In this document: one piece after another, positions 1-6,344 of the stretch | Layout of the letters: every line of letters begins with the position of its first letter | How positions within the stretch are numbered: position 1 is the stretch's first letter | Assembly (NCBI GenBank): GCA_017999075.1 | Contig: JAGOBX010000216.1 | Location: forward strand, 1-6,344 | From: JAGOBX01 sp017999075 [NCBI: Candidatus Babelota bacterium] | GTDB taxonomy: Bacteria > JAGOBX01 | Reading direction: 5' to 3' | Length of the DNA: 6,344 nt | Notes under the pieces: generated by a model | Told to the model about the DNA's origin: nothing | What the model saw: the letters and a program-made list of their open reading frames with translations, nothing else | Database searches by the model: none | Program-made: the position numbers and the translations under genes

Positions 1-107
1 ATTTAAAAAGCCGTTCGAATTTGAAAATAAACTTCATAATTGAGATAATCTTATAACATTATATTCATTAAGTCAAATTTTATTATATTATTGAACAAAT
101 AAAAATA

Positions 108-136
108 TTGCATTTTTCCAAGTATTATTTAATAAT
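108..136 (+). promoter_or_regulatory. Candidate sigma-70-type promoter for the gatB operon
   Basis: TTGCAT at 108-113 is followed after exactly 17 bases by AATAAT at 131-136. The -10 hexamer matches TATAAT at five of six positions and the -35 matches only its first three bases (TTG). A perfect TATAAT also occurs at 166-171 but has no -35-like sequence at the right distance. In DNA this AT-rich such matches arise easily by chance. The main support is position: it is the only sizeable gap ahead of the five-gene run. Confidence 0.3.
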
Positions 137-186
137 ATGAAAAAAAATAAAATCTGAGGATAAATTATAATTTGATAAAAGTTTAA

Positions 187-194
187 AAGGCGGG
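187..194 (+). promoter_or_regulatory. Ribosome binding site of gatB
   Basis: AAGGCGGG is a near match to the anti-SD complement AAGGAGG and is the strongest such site in the window. It ends 12 bases before the ATG at 207, slightly far but workable. It supports the start chosen for gatB, whose first residues already match the conserved GatB N-terminus. Confidence 0.6.
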
Positions 195-206
195 AAATTT
201 AATAAA

Positions 207-1643
207 ATGAAGTATGTTTCTGTTATAGGATTGGAAATTCATTCTCAATTAAGCGTTAATACGAAAATATTCTGCGGATGTTCTGTAAAATTCGGCGCAG
301 AACAGAATACTCAAACATGTCCTGTATGTTCTGGTTTTCCCGGGACTTTGCCTGTTTTGAATAAGAAAGCCGTTGAATATGGAGTTAAAGCAGGACTGGC
401 ATTAAAATGTTCTATCCCTCATTACAATAAATTTGACAGGAAAAATTATTTTTATCCGGATCTGCCTAAAGCTTATCAGATTTCACAATATGATAAACCT
501 TTATGTTTAAAAGGAAAAATTGAAATAAAAGTCAATGGTGAAATAAAAACAATAGGTATAACACGGATACATCTTGAAGAAGACGCGGGAAAGCTTGTGC
601 ATAGCGGTGATTTTTCTTCTGCTAATAATAGTTTTGCGGATTACAACAGGTGCGGTACTCCGCTTATAGAAATAGTAAGCGAGCCGGATATGCGTTCATC
701 TGATGACGCTTATGCGTATTTGCAGGCTGTAAAACATATTCTTGAATATATTGAAGTGAGTGACTGCAATATGGAGGAAGGCTCTTTGCGCTGCGATGCA
801 AATGTTTCTGTTATGCCGGAAGGAAGCAAAGTATTCGGAGTTAAGACCGAACTGAAAAATATGAATTCTTTCAAAGCTGTAAAAAATGCTGTTGACAGTG
901 AAATTAAGAGGCAGATAAATGAGCTTGAAACCGGCGGAAGAATAATCCAGGAAACCAGATTGTGGGATGAGACTGCAGGAATAACCAGACCAATGCGGTC
1001 GAAAGAAGAAGCTCAGGATTATAAGTATTTTCCGGAACCCGATTTAGTTTCTGTGGAACTCGATGAAAACTTTATTGATAGTATAAGAAAACAATTACCG
1101 GAACTTCCTCAATGCAGATTATCAAGATTTATTTCAGAATATGGATTAACAGAATCTGAAGCTGAAGTTTTGATAGCTCAAAAAAATATAGCTGATTATT
1201 TTGAAAATTCGGTTAAAACAGTTAATTTACCGAAAAAAATTGCTAACTGGATTATGGGCGATTTTATGTTTTTGCTGAAAGAAAACAAACTTGAAATTAA
1301 TAAATCTAAAGTTATGCCCGAACATATTGCCGAACTTGCTGATTTAATTGAAAAAAATGTAATCAATGGAAAAATAGCCAAACAGATATTTCCTGAAATG
1401 TTTGATTCCGGCAAAAAAGCGTCAGATATAATACGCGATAAAAATCTTGTTCAAATTACTGACGTTTCTGAAATTGAAAAAATTGTAGAACAGGTTATAA
1501 CTGAAAATCCTGAAGTTTTTGAACAGATAAAATCAGGAAAAGATAAAGCAAAAGGATTTATAGTCGGTCAGGTAATGAAGCTTTCAAAAGGCAAAGCAAA
1601 TCCGGCATTAGTTAATGAAATTTTGGCAAGGAAATCAGGTTAA
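207..1643 (+). CDS. gatB: Aspartyl/glutamyl-tRNA(Asn/Gln) amidotransferase subunit B
   Basis: GatB is the kinase/tRNA-binding subunit of the GatCAB amidotransferase. With GatA and GatC it converts mischarged Glu-tRNA(Gln) and/or Asp-tRNA(Asn) to the amidated forms, in the cytoplasm. The 478-residue length is typical for the family. The N-terminus carries GLEIHSQL (residues 8-15), and a cysteine quartet C23/C25/C38/C41 (CxC then CPVC) forms the zinc-knuckle pattern of the zinc-containing GatB group. The family signature DRKNYFYPDLPKAYQISQ spans 77-94. Further conserved blocks are IHLEEDAGKL, NRCGTPLIEIVSEPD, GSLRCDANVS and TELKNMNSF. The C-terminal third is the helical plus YqeY-like tail domain ending in VGQVMKLSKGKANPALVNEI. 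gatA and gatC are not in the window, so their location is unknown. It appears to be the first gene of the operon. Identification is secure; the tRNA specificity (Gln, Asn or both) cannot be read from the sequence. Confidence 0.98.
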   Translation: MKYVSVIGLEIHSQLSVNTKIFCGCSVKFGAEQNTQTCPVCSGFPGTLPVLNKKAVEYGVKAGLALKCSIPHYNKFDRKNYFYPDLPKAYQISQYDKPLCLKGKIEIKVNGEIKTIGITRIHLEEDAGKLVHSGDFSSANNSFADYNRCGTPLIEIVSEPDMRSSDDAYAYLQAVKHILEYIEVSDCNMEEGSLRCDANVSVMPEGSKVFGVKTELKNMNSFKAVKNAVDSEIKRQINELETGGRIIQETRLWDETAGITRPMRSKEEAQDYKYFPEPDLVSVELDENFIDSIRKQLPELPQCRLSRFISEYGLTESEAEVLIAQKNIADYFENSVKTVNLPKKIANWIMGDFMFLLKENKLEINKSKVMPEHIAELADLIEKNVINGKIAKQIFPEMFDSGKKASDIIRDKNLVQITDVSEIEKIVEQVITENPEVFEQIKSGKDKAKGFIVGQVMKLSKGKANPALVNEILARKSG

Positions 1644-1685
1644 TATATTTGCATCATGCTGAAGATTTCCTGCTGATTAAATTAC

Positions 1686-1690
1686 AGGAA
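1686..1690 (+). promoter_or_regulatory. Ribosome binding site fixing the gmhA start
   Basis: AGGAA sits 9 bases before the ATG at 1700. This favours 1700 over an in-frame TTG at 1649, which would add 17 residues with no family resemblance and has no SD-like sequence at a suitable distance. Confidence 0.6.
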
Positions 1691-1699
1691 TTGTTTTAT

Positions 1700-2266
1700 A
1701 TGAAAATAAAAATTGCTGAAAATATAAAAATATTATCATCTTATCTTAAAGAAAATGAAAATTATATAATTTCTTCTGTTGAAACTATTGCTTCACGGAT
1801 CGCGGAAATTATAAATAACGGCGGAAAAATTATTACTATGGGCAATGGAGGCAGCGCGTCTGATGCCCAGCATTTTACAGCTGAACTTATGGGAAGATTT
1901 CTGAAAGAACGTAAACCTTATGAATCAATATGCATAAACACAAACGTTTCTAATATTACTTCAATAGCAAATGATTACGGTTACGAATATGTGTTTGAAC
2001 GCCAGATATACGGATTATGCAGAAAAAATGATTCGGTTATATGTTACAGCACTTCAGGAAATTCTGCGAATATATTGAAAGCTGCATCTGCTGCAAAAAG
2101 TATTGGAGCGTTACTTATAACATTTACAGGATTTTCAGGCGGTAAACTTAAAAATATGTCTGATATAAATTTTAATGTTTCAATCAACAGCACAGCCAGG
2201 GTTCAGGAAGTACATTGTCTTGTCAATCACCTTATTTGCGAGATAATTGAAAACAGGTTGAATTGA
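1700..2266 (+). CDS. gmhA: Phosphoheptose isomerase (sedoheptulose 7-phosphate isomerase)
   Basis: GmhA converts sedoheptulose 7-phosphate to D-glycero-D-manno-heptose 7-phosphate, the first step towards ADP-heptose for LPS inner core or glycan heptosylation. At 188 residues it is close to the E. coli enzyme (192). It is a single SIS domain. GNGGSASDAQH at 48-58 and AELMGRF at 61-67 form the sugar-phosphate and metal site, and STSGNS at 117-122 is the SIS phosphate-binding loop. The four metal ligands recalled for E. coli (H61, E65, Q172, H180) correspond here to H58, E62, Q169 and H177 with a constant offset of three, so the active site looks intact. The gene starts 56 bases after gatB, and its TGA stop lies just ahead of the next gene, which suggests translational coupling. 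The other ADP-heptose genes (hldE, gmhB) are not in the window. DiaA is a paralogous SIS protein, but the complete ligand set argues for GmhA. Confidence 0.94.
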   Translation: MKIKIAENIKILSSYLKENENYIISSVETIASRIAEIINNGGKIITMGNGGSASDAQHFTAELMGRFLKERKPYESICINTNVSNITSIANDYGYEYVFERQIYGLCRKNDSVICYSTSGNSANILKAASAAKSIGALLITFTGFSGGKLKNMSDINFNVSINSTARVQEVHCLVNHLICEIIENRLN

Positions 2267-2274
2267 ATGCAATT

Positions 2275-3552
2275 ATGAAGAAAAAGGGACTGATATTTTT
2301 TTCATCGAAATATATTAATGTTTTGATATCTGATAATAAAAAAATCGAAAAATTTAATTTTGAACTTAATGATTTTTCTGCCGAAACTATTTCTGAACTT
2401 TTAAAAAATATAAAAAAAACCGAGGTTTTAGCTGTTTTATCAGGTGAATTATATTATAATTTGAAAACTGAAGTTCAAATAACCAATATTGATTCATTGA
2501 ATAAAATTCTGCCGAACATTATTTCCGGATATCATTTTGAAAAAAATTATAAAGGCGGGTTCGGCGTTGCGGTATACAATGCAGACAATTCCTCAAGAAC
2601 TGTTTTATATTCATATTTGACTGAAGAAAAAAAATATATTATCAGCGGAGCTCTTAAAAATTTTAAAGTGTCCGGTATTACTTCAATGCATCATTTTTTA
2701 TATGAATATTTAAAAAAAAACAGTGTATCTCCGGAAAAAATAAAAGTTCAGGATTTTTATTTTAATAATGATAATTTATTTTACGGTTTTACAATAGATT
2801 CGCAAAACAAACTTAGCATGATAAAAAATGTTAAAATAAAAAAGGAAGATTTGCCTGAAAACGGAAACGGATGCGTTGTTTTAAACGGTCCAGAGAGTTT
2901 GTTTGAAGATTTTTCAAAACGTGAAATGCTCGATTCTGTTTATAATTCGATTATTGAAAATTATAAGTTTACTTTGTTTGAAAAAAAAAACAGGGTTAAA
3001 TTGTCGGATGTGTTTGATTTAAAAAAATGTTTTAATAAAACTTCTGTTTATCTTTTAATTGTTATATTGCTTTTTTACGAGCTGAACCGTTATTTGATTT
3101 ATCATAAATTTAAAACACAGTATAACGGTGTTAAATCCAATCAGGTTAAATTGTTTAAAAATAATTTTTCTCAGGAAAAAGTTATAATTGATCCGCTGAA
3201 TCAGTCTAAAAGTTTGATGCTGAAGAAAAAAAATGAACTTGAGATGATGTATAAAAATTCTCCTCTTTACATTGATTATATAAGGCAGTTGAACCAGTCA
3301 TTTGATATTTTAAATAAATATTCCGCTCAGCTGAAACAGGTTGACGTTAAGAATAATGTTATCACATTTGAAGGAGAAGCGCAGTCAATAAGCGATATAG
3401 ATAAAATTCATTCGGAACTTAGGGAAAAATTGAGAAATGTGGAATCTGTAAAAATTTTGAATTCTAAATATAAAAACATATTATCTAACACAGGCGCGGA
3501 ATTCGAGATTTCAATTGTAATTGAACTTCCGAAAATAACAGATGGGAATTGA
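2275..3552 (+). CDS. GspL/PilN-like inner-membrane protein of a type II secretion or type IV pilus system
   Basis: Identification rests on architecture and weak motif likeness, not strong similarity. Residues 1 to about 235 begin with a beta-hairpin pattern (GLIFFSSKYINVLISDNKKI) like the first strands of the actin-like fold in GspL and PilM, though without a clear nucleotide-binding loop. One hydrophobic segment lies at about 256-276, interrupted by E, N and R, so it is a modest membrane helix. A lysine-rich helical stretch follows. The tail has IDYIRQLNQSF at 333-343 and LKQVDVKNNVITFEGEA at 353-369, resembling the periplasmic ferredoxin-like domain of GspL/PilN. In such systems GspL links the cytoplasmic GspE ATPase to GspM and the pseudopilus. 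No gspE, gspM or pilin gene is in the window. The ATG at 2275 was chosen, 8 bases after the gmhA stop. An in-frame TTG at 2263 overlapping that stop, with an AGG 5 bases upstream, is a real alternative adding four residues. The gene contains A9 and A10 tracts. A PilM-PilN fusion-like protein is the other reading. Confidence 0.6.
   Translation: MKKKGLIFFSSKYINVLISDNKKIEKFNFELNDFSAETISELLKNIKKTEVLAVLSGELYYNLKTEVQITNIDSLNKILPNIISGYHFEKNYKGGFGVAVYNADNSSRTVLYSYLTEEKKYIISGALKNFKVSGITSMHHFLYEYLKKNSVSPEKIKVQDFYFNNDNLFYGFTIDSQNKLSMIKNVKIKKEDLPENGNGCVVLNGPESLFEDFSKREMLDSVYNSIIENYKFTLFEKKNRVKLSDVFDLKKCFNKTSVYLLIVILLFYELNRYLIYHKFKTQYNGVKSNQVKLFKNNFSQEKVIIDPLNQSKSLMLKKKNELEMMYKNSPLYIDYIRQLNQSFDILNKYSAQLKQVDVKNNVITFEGEAQSISDIDKIHSELREKLRNVESVKILNSKYKNILSNTGAEFEISIVIELPKITDGN
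3544..3548 (+). promoter_or_regulatory. Ribosome binding site deciding the NAD(P)HX repair gene start
   Basis: GGGAA inside the last codons of the preceding gene lies 8 bases before the ATG at 3557. It favours that start over the ATG at 3542, which would add five residues (MGIDY). The family N-terminus (here MKEIVSAGTMREID) also begins at 3557. Confidence 0.45.
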
Positions 3553-3556
3553 TTAT

Positions 3557-5128
3557 ATGAAAGAAATTGTTTCTGCCGGAACTATGCGTGAAATAGATAG
3601 GCATACGATTGAATCAGTGGGTATACCCGGAATAGTTTTGATGGAACAGGCTGCCATAGGTTGTTTTAATGAAATAAAAAAAATTATTGATTCGGAAAAT
3701 TTTGAAAAAGTTATAATAGCAGCAGGTTCTGGAAATAATGGAGGAGACGGGTTTGCAGTATGCCGCCATTTGGTTCACAGTGGAATTATTCCTGAATTAT
3801 TGATTGTATGCGATGAGTCAAAACTTAAATCTGATGCATTAACAAATTTTAAAATTTTGAAAAATCTCGGAATTAAAATTTTAAAATATGACAGAAACAA
3901 TATTACAGCAGGCTATTTTGATAATGCTCTTGTAATTGATGCTCTTCTTGGAACCGGAATAACAGGAAAACTAAAACCTGAGATGTCAGAAATAATAAAT
4001 TTAATTAACGCATCAAATAATTTTGTTGTGTCAATAGATATTCCGTCAGGATTGTCTGAAAATCAGGATAATATTTCTGTAAAAGCAGATATAACTCTTT
4101 CAATAGGATTTTATAAAGATATTTTTTTCAGTTCGAAAGGAATTGAGAATACAGGTAAAATAAAATTGATAGAATTGAATTTTTTTAAGTCTGTATTGGA
4201 TAAATTTTCAAATAAAATTTTTGTTAATGAAATTTTAAAACATGAATTATTGAACTTAATTCCTGAAAGAAATTCAAATAAATCAAATTCAGGAAAAATT
4301 CTTGTTATAGCCGGTTCTGAAAAATATTCGGGAGCTGCGGTGATAGCATGTCAGTCAGCTGTTGAAACAGGCGCAGGTATTGTGTATTGCCTTTGCGAAG
4401 AAAAAACAATGAACTGTATAAAATATGCTGTTCCTGAAGTTATAACTTTGAAACTTGATTCTGTTTCAGGAAAAATAAGTTTTTCAGAATATAACAAAAA
4501 AATAGTGGAAAAATATATTGGAATAGCGGATGTTGTTTTAACAGGTTGCGGACTTGATATTTCGGATGATTTGTTTGAACTTGTAAAATTTATTCTGCAA
4601 AATTCGGTTTCACCTGTTATACTTGACGCGGACGGCATTAATAATGTTGCAGGAAAAATTAAGTTTGAAGATATTGATAATAATGCAGGCATAATATTGA
4701 CTCCGCATCCCGGAGAATTCGGCAGGCTGACCGGACTAAAAAGTTCAGATATCCAAAATGACCGTATCAATGCTTCTGATAAATTAAAATTGAATCAAAA
4801 TTCGGTGCTGGTTTTGAAAGGGAAATATACGATTATTTCTGATACGCAAAAAAAATATGTGAATTTTACAGGAAATTCATTGCTGTCAATAGCTGGTTCA
4901 GGAGACTCGCTTGCAGGTTTAATAGCAGGGTATACAGCTAAATCCAAATATCAAAAATTGATTGAACCTGTGAAAACTGCTGTATTTCTGCATGGAGCAG
5001 TAGCGGATTTTTTGAAAAATTATGAGTCGAGAATTGCAATGAAAACTTCGGATATAAACCAGTATTTAAATAAAGTTATAGGTGTTATGCTTAAAAAAAA
5101 TGAAGAAATTTTTATCAGGCCTTTTTAA
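3557..5128 (+). CDS. nnr: Bifunctional NAD(P)H-hydrate repair enzyme: NAD(P)HX epimerase plus ADP/ATP-dependent dehydratase
   Basis: This cytoplasmic enzyme repairs hydrated NADH and NADPH. The N-terminal YjeF_N domain epimerises R-NAD(P)HX to S-NAD(P)HX and the C-terminal ribokinase-like domain dehydrates the S form using ADP or ATP. At 523 residues it is the usual length for the fusion. Epimerase marks are REIDRHTIESVGIPG (11-25), GSGNNGGDG (57-65), DALLGTG (128-134) and SIDIPSG (159-165). Dehydratase marks are GKILVIAGSEKYSGAA (246-261), ETGAG (270-274), DADGIN (357-362), TPHPGEF (382-388), LKG (420-422) and GSGD (447-450) with the probable catalytic Asp450. Several positions differ from the forms I recall: the HKG before the glycine loop is replaced by NKSNSG, GPGLG reads GCGLD (330-334), and the usual GxAxGGTGD block reads LSIAGSGD. 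The core acidic residues remain, so activity is likely. It starts 4 bases after the previous stop and its end overlaps the next gene by 29 bases. Confidence 0.95.
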   Translation: MKEIVSAGTMREIDRHTIESVGIPGIVLMEQAAIGCFNEIKKIIDSENFEKVIIAAGSGNNGGDGFAVCRHLVHSGIIPELLIVCDESKLKSDALTNFKILKNLGIKILKYDRNNITAGYFDNALVIDALLGTGITGKLKPEMSEIINLINASNNFVVSIDIPSGLSENQDNISVKADITLSIGFYKDIFFSSKGIENTGKIKLIELNFFKSVLDKFSNKIFVNEILKHELLNLIPERNSNKSNSGKILVIAGSEKYSGAAVIACQSAVETGAGIVYCLCEEKTMNCIKYAVPEVITLKLDSVSGKISFSEYNKKIVEKYIGIADVVLTGCGLDISDDLFELVKFILQNSVSPVILDADGINNVAGKIKFEDIDNNAGIILTPHPGEFGRLTGLKSSDIQNDRINASDKLKLNQNSVLVLKGKYTIISDTQKKYVNFTGNSLLSIAGSGDSLAGLIAGYTAKSKYQKLIEPVKTAVFLHGAVADFLKNYESRIAMKTSDINQYLNKVIGVMLKKNEEIFIRPF

Positions 5129-6050
5129 ATTAAATATAGTAATAAGCGTTATAATAATACTTTTTATTCTGTCAATAGTAGTAAGCAGAATTAAAGTTTA
5201 TAACAACATAAAAAATAAAAATAAAATTTTGGAAAAATTCGGATATTCAGAGAAAACAGGGATATTTAATGAAGCTGCTCCGGCAATATTTGGAGGAAAT
5301 GTAAAATTAAAACATGCGGTGCTGCTTCTTCATGGTTATTCAGCTTCTCCTTTTGAATTTAAATCTCTCTTTAAAGAATTTGAAAAAAATGGAATACCTT
5401 ATTATGCGCCGCTGCTGACAGGGTTCGGCCAAAAAGATTTCCATCTTTTAAATAATATAAAACCTGAAGACTGGATACGCGATGCATTAACTGCGTACGA
5501 TCTGCTCGCAGCTTTTTTTGAAGAAATAAGCGTGATAGGCCATTCAAACGGCAGTTCCCTTGCAGTGATAGTTTCATCTGAAAGAAAAGTAAAAAAATTG
5601 ATTTTGACCGGACCGAATATAAATGTTGCAGCTTCTGATAAATTTTATAAGGACATTCTGAATAAACCTGTATTGTCTTCAATACTAAAATTTTATATGC
5701 CTGTTTTTGAAAAACCTTTTAGAAAAAACAGAATTACAAATGTTGATACAATTGATACCGAATCCGCATTGTCTTCGTTTCATTATTCTGCTTTACCGAT
5801 AAACAGTTTGGCAGCCGTTTGGAAATTGCAGGATTATGCAGATATTCTTAAAGCAAAATATGAAAGTTTGACTGTTATATACGGGATGAATGATTTAACA
5901 GTCGATGTTAATTCCTTTCTTGATTTCCTGAAAAAAAATAATATTAAGTATAAGGATATTGGATTGAAAAGTTCAGGACATAATGTTTATGACGATTTTG
6001 ATAAATCAGAAGCTGTATCTGAAACTTTAAAAGTGTTTAATGAAATTTAA
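5100..6050 (+). CDS. Membrane-anchored alpha/beta hydrolase (serine esterase/lipase-like)
   Basis: This is a predicted serine hydrolase of the carboxylesterase/monoacylglycerol lipase-like (Hydrolase_4) group; the substrate is unknown. Residues 11-29 form one hydrophobic helix after a lysine-containing start. No signal-peptidase motif is evident, so it is probably an uncleaved anchor. Positive residues flank both sides (K2, K3, K10; R30, K32), so which side the catalytic domain faces is unclear. The oxyanion-type loop is LLLHGYSASP (75-84). The nucleophile elbow is GHSNG at 147-151 with Ser149. The likely acid is Asp265 in YGMNDLTVD and the likely base is His294 in SSGHNVYDD, spaced as expected for the fold. 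A variable lid region lies between about 160 and 235. The start at 5100 was chosen because the protein then begins MKKFLSGLF before the anchor. An in-frame GTG at 5082 would add six residues without an SD site. The gene overlaps the repair gene by 29 bases, and its ATG directly follows an A-tract, so it probably depends on coupled translation. Confidence 0.82.
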   Translation: MKKFLSGLFKLNIVISVIIILFILSIVVSRIKVYNNIKNKNKILEKFGYSEKTGIFNEAAPAIFGGNVKLKHAVLLLHGYSASPFEFKSLFKEFEKNGIPYYAPLLTGFGQKDFHLLNNIKPEDWIRDALTAYDLLAAFFEEISVIGHSNGSSLAVIVSSERKVKKLILTGPNINVAASDKFYKDILNKPVLSSILKFYMPVFEKPFRKNRITNVDTIDTESALSSFHYSALPINSLAAVWKLQDYADILKAKYESLTVIYGMNDLTVDVNSFLDFLKKNNIKYKDIGLKSSGHNVYDDFDKSEAVSETLKVFNEI

Positions 6051-6061
6051 ACCGATTTAAG

Positions 6062-6097
6062 ATATATAAATATTTTATATATTATTTTATTTTTTTT
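6062..6097 (+). terminator. Possible weak intrinsic terminator after the hydrolase gene
   Basis: ATATATAAA at 6062-6070 and TTTATATAT at 6074-6082 form a perfect 9-bp stem around a three-base loop, starting 11 bases after the hydrolase stop. A T-rich stretch follows, including eight Ts at 6090-6097. The stem has no G-C pair, so it would be unstable, and the longest T-run begins 7 bases after the stem. It may terminate partially, act as an mRNA 3' end, or be an accident of composition. Confidence 0.35.
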
Positions 6098-6104
6098 ATA
6101 AATT

Positions 6105-6344
6105 ATGAAACAAAAGTTTGATCTTGATAAAGAAGAAATATTCACATTTAAGGATAATTTTTTTACTGATTCTGTATTGAATCTCTTATTTTATATAAAA
6201 GAAAATCCTGTTAAATCTATAGTTACAATTCTGATATTAGTTGTAGGAGCATATTTTTCGCTGTATCTGATTAAAAAACCTAAATTTGATATAACTAAAG
6301 CTACATCTGCTCAAATTAAAATTGAACGTAAAATCCTTTTGGTC
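6105..6344 (+). CDS. Unidentified bitopic membrane protein, N-terminal part only
   Basis: An open frame begins at ATG 6105 and runs without a stop to the end of the window (80 codons). It starts MKQKFDLDKEEIFTFKDNFF. A charged region of about 37 residues precedes a single hydrophobic helix at about residues 38-56 (core VTILILVVGAYFSLYLI), followed by KKP and a lysine-rich stretch. This suggests a cytoplasmic N-terminus, one membrane span and a larger domain beyond the window. The amphipathic KENP segment just before the helix is reminiscent of bitopic TPR-type envelope proteins such as YfgM, but that is only an impression and no domain can be named. No SD-like sequence precedes the ATG; the leader is T- and A-rich. 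The gene is separated from the hydrolase by 54 bases holding a possible weak terminator, so it may or may not belong to the same transcript. Confidence 0.65.
   Translation, partial: MKQKFDLDKEEIFTFKDNFFTDSVLNLLFYIKENPVKSIVTILILVVGAYFSLYLIKKPKFDITKATSAQIKIERKILLV

Larger units (their letters stand above)
1..206 (+). other. AT-rich leader upstream of gatB
   Basis: No convincing gene lies here. The first 43 bases are open in one forward frame and end in TGA at 41-43, which could be the last 13 codons of an upstream gene. A second frame is open to a TAA at 54-56, so the choice cannot be made from this window. The remaining stretch, about 150 bases, is nearly all A and T with stops in every frame. 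It holds the promoter candidate, the small palindrome and the gatB ribosome binding site listed separately. Confidence 0.6.

Noticed and set aside
2-43. Possible last 13 codons of an upstream gene ending in TGA
   Set aside because: The stretch is too short to identify, and a second frame is open over the same bases, so it is not called as a gene.
1196-1414. Minus-strand open frame of 72 codons inside gatB
   Set aside because: It lies opposite the conserved GatB tail region, has no recognisable protein features, and is a shadow of the real gene.
1649-1699. TTG-initiated 17-residue extension of GmhA
   Set aside because: It lacks an SD site, adds residues not typical of the family, and would hide the AGGAA-ATG start at 1700.
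4351-4770. Minus-strand open frame of 139 codons inside the NAD(P)HX repair gene
   Set aside because: The opposite strand encodes well-conserved dehydratase motifs including TPHPGEF. The antisense product shows no domain, so it is a by-product of codon bias.
5371-5682. Minus-strand open frame of 103 codons inside the hydrolase gene
   Set aside because: It overlaps the nucleophile region of the real hydrolase and shows no domain or initiation signal of its own.
1-6344. Search for a CRISPR array, insertion sequence, tRNA, riboswitch, toxin-antitoxin or defence system
   Set aside because: No spaced direct repeats, terminal inverted repeats, cloverleaf-like segments or small paired genes were seen. 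The window is almost filled by five complete genes and one partial gene, four of the complete ones assigned with good confidence.

Overview
This is an AT-rich window (about one third G+C by eye) with all genes on the + strand, packed almost without gaps. It looks like ordinary chromosome of a Gram-negative-type bacterium. GatB implies indirect Gln-tRNA/Asn-tRNA synthesis. GmhA implies ADP-heptose, hence an LPS-like envelope or a heptosylated glycan. A GspL/PilN-like protein implies a type II secretion or type IV pilus-type machine. A host-associated or free-living low-GC lineage such as Elusimicrobiota (Endomicrobium-like) would fit, but this is a guess from composition and gene content. No marker in the window fixes the phylum.

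Layout: 1-206 is an AT-rich leader with a possible promoter, a small perfect palindrome and a Shine-Dalgarno (SD) site. 207-1643 is gatB, complete. 1700-2266 is gmhA, complete, with all four expected metal ligands. 2275-3552 is a bitopic membrane protein with the architecture of GspL (actin-like cytoplasmic part, one membrane segment, ferredoxin-like tail). 3557-5128 is a fused NAD(P)HX epimerase/dehydratase (nnrE-nnrD type). 5100-6050 is a membrane-anchored alpha/beta hydrolase that overlaps the end of the previous gene. 6051-6104 is a short gap with an all-A/U hairpin and a T-tract. 6105-6344 is the start of an unrecognised membrane protein that runs off the window.

The first five genes have gaps or overlaps of -29 to +56 bp and probably form one transcript driven from upstream of gatB. 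Their jobs are diverse (translation fidelity, heptose synthesis, secretion/pilus assembly, nicotinamide cofactor repair, ester or amide hydrolysis), so this reads as a housekeeping operon of convenience rather than one pathway. I did not find mobile elements, CRISPR repeats, RNA genes or a recognisable novel system. The points most worth a second look are the GspL-like gene standing apart from other secretion genes, the A9 and A10 tracts inside it, the motif drift in the NnrD half, and the unidentified membrane protein at the right edge.
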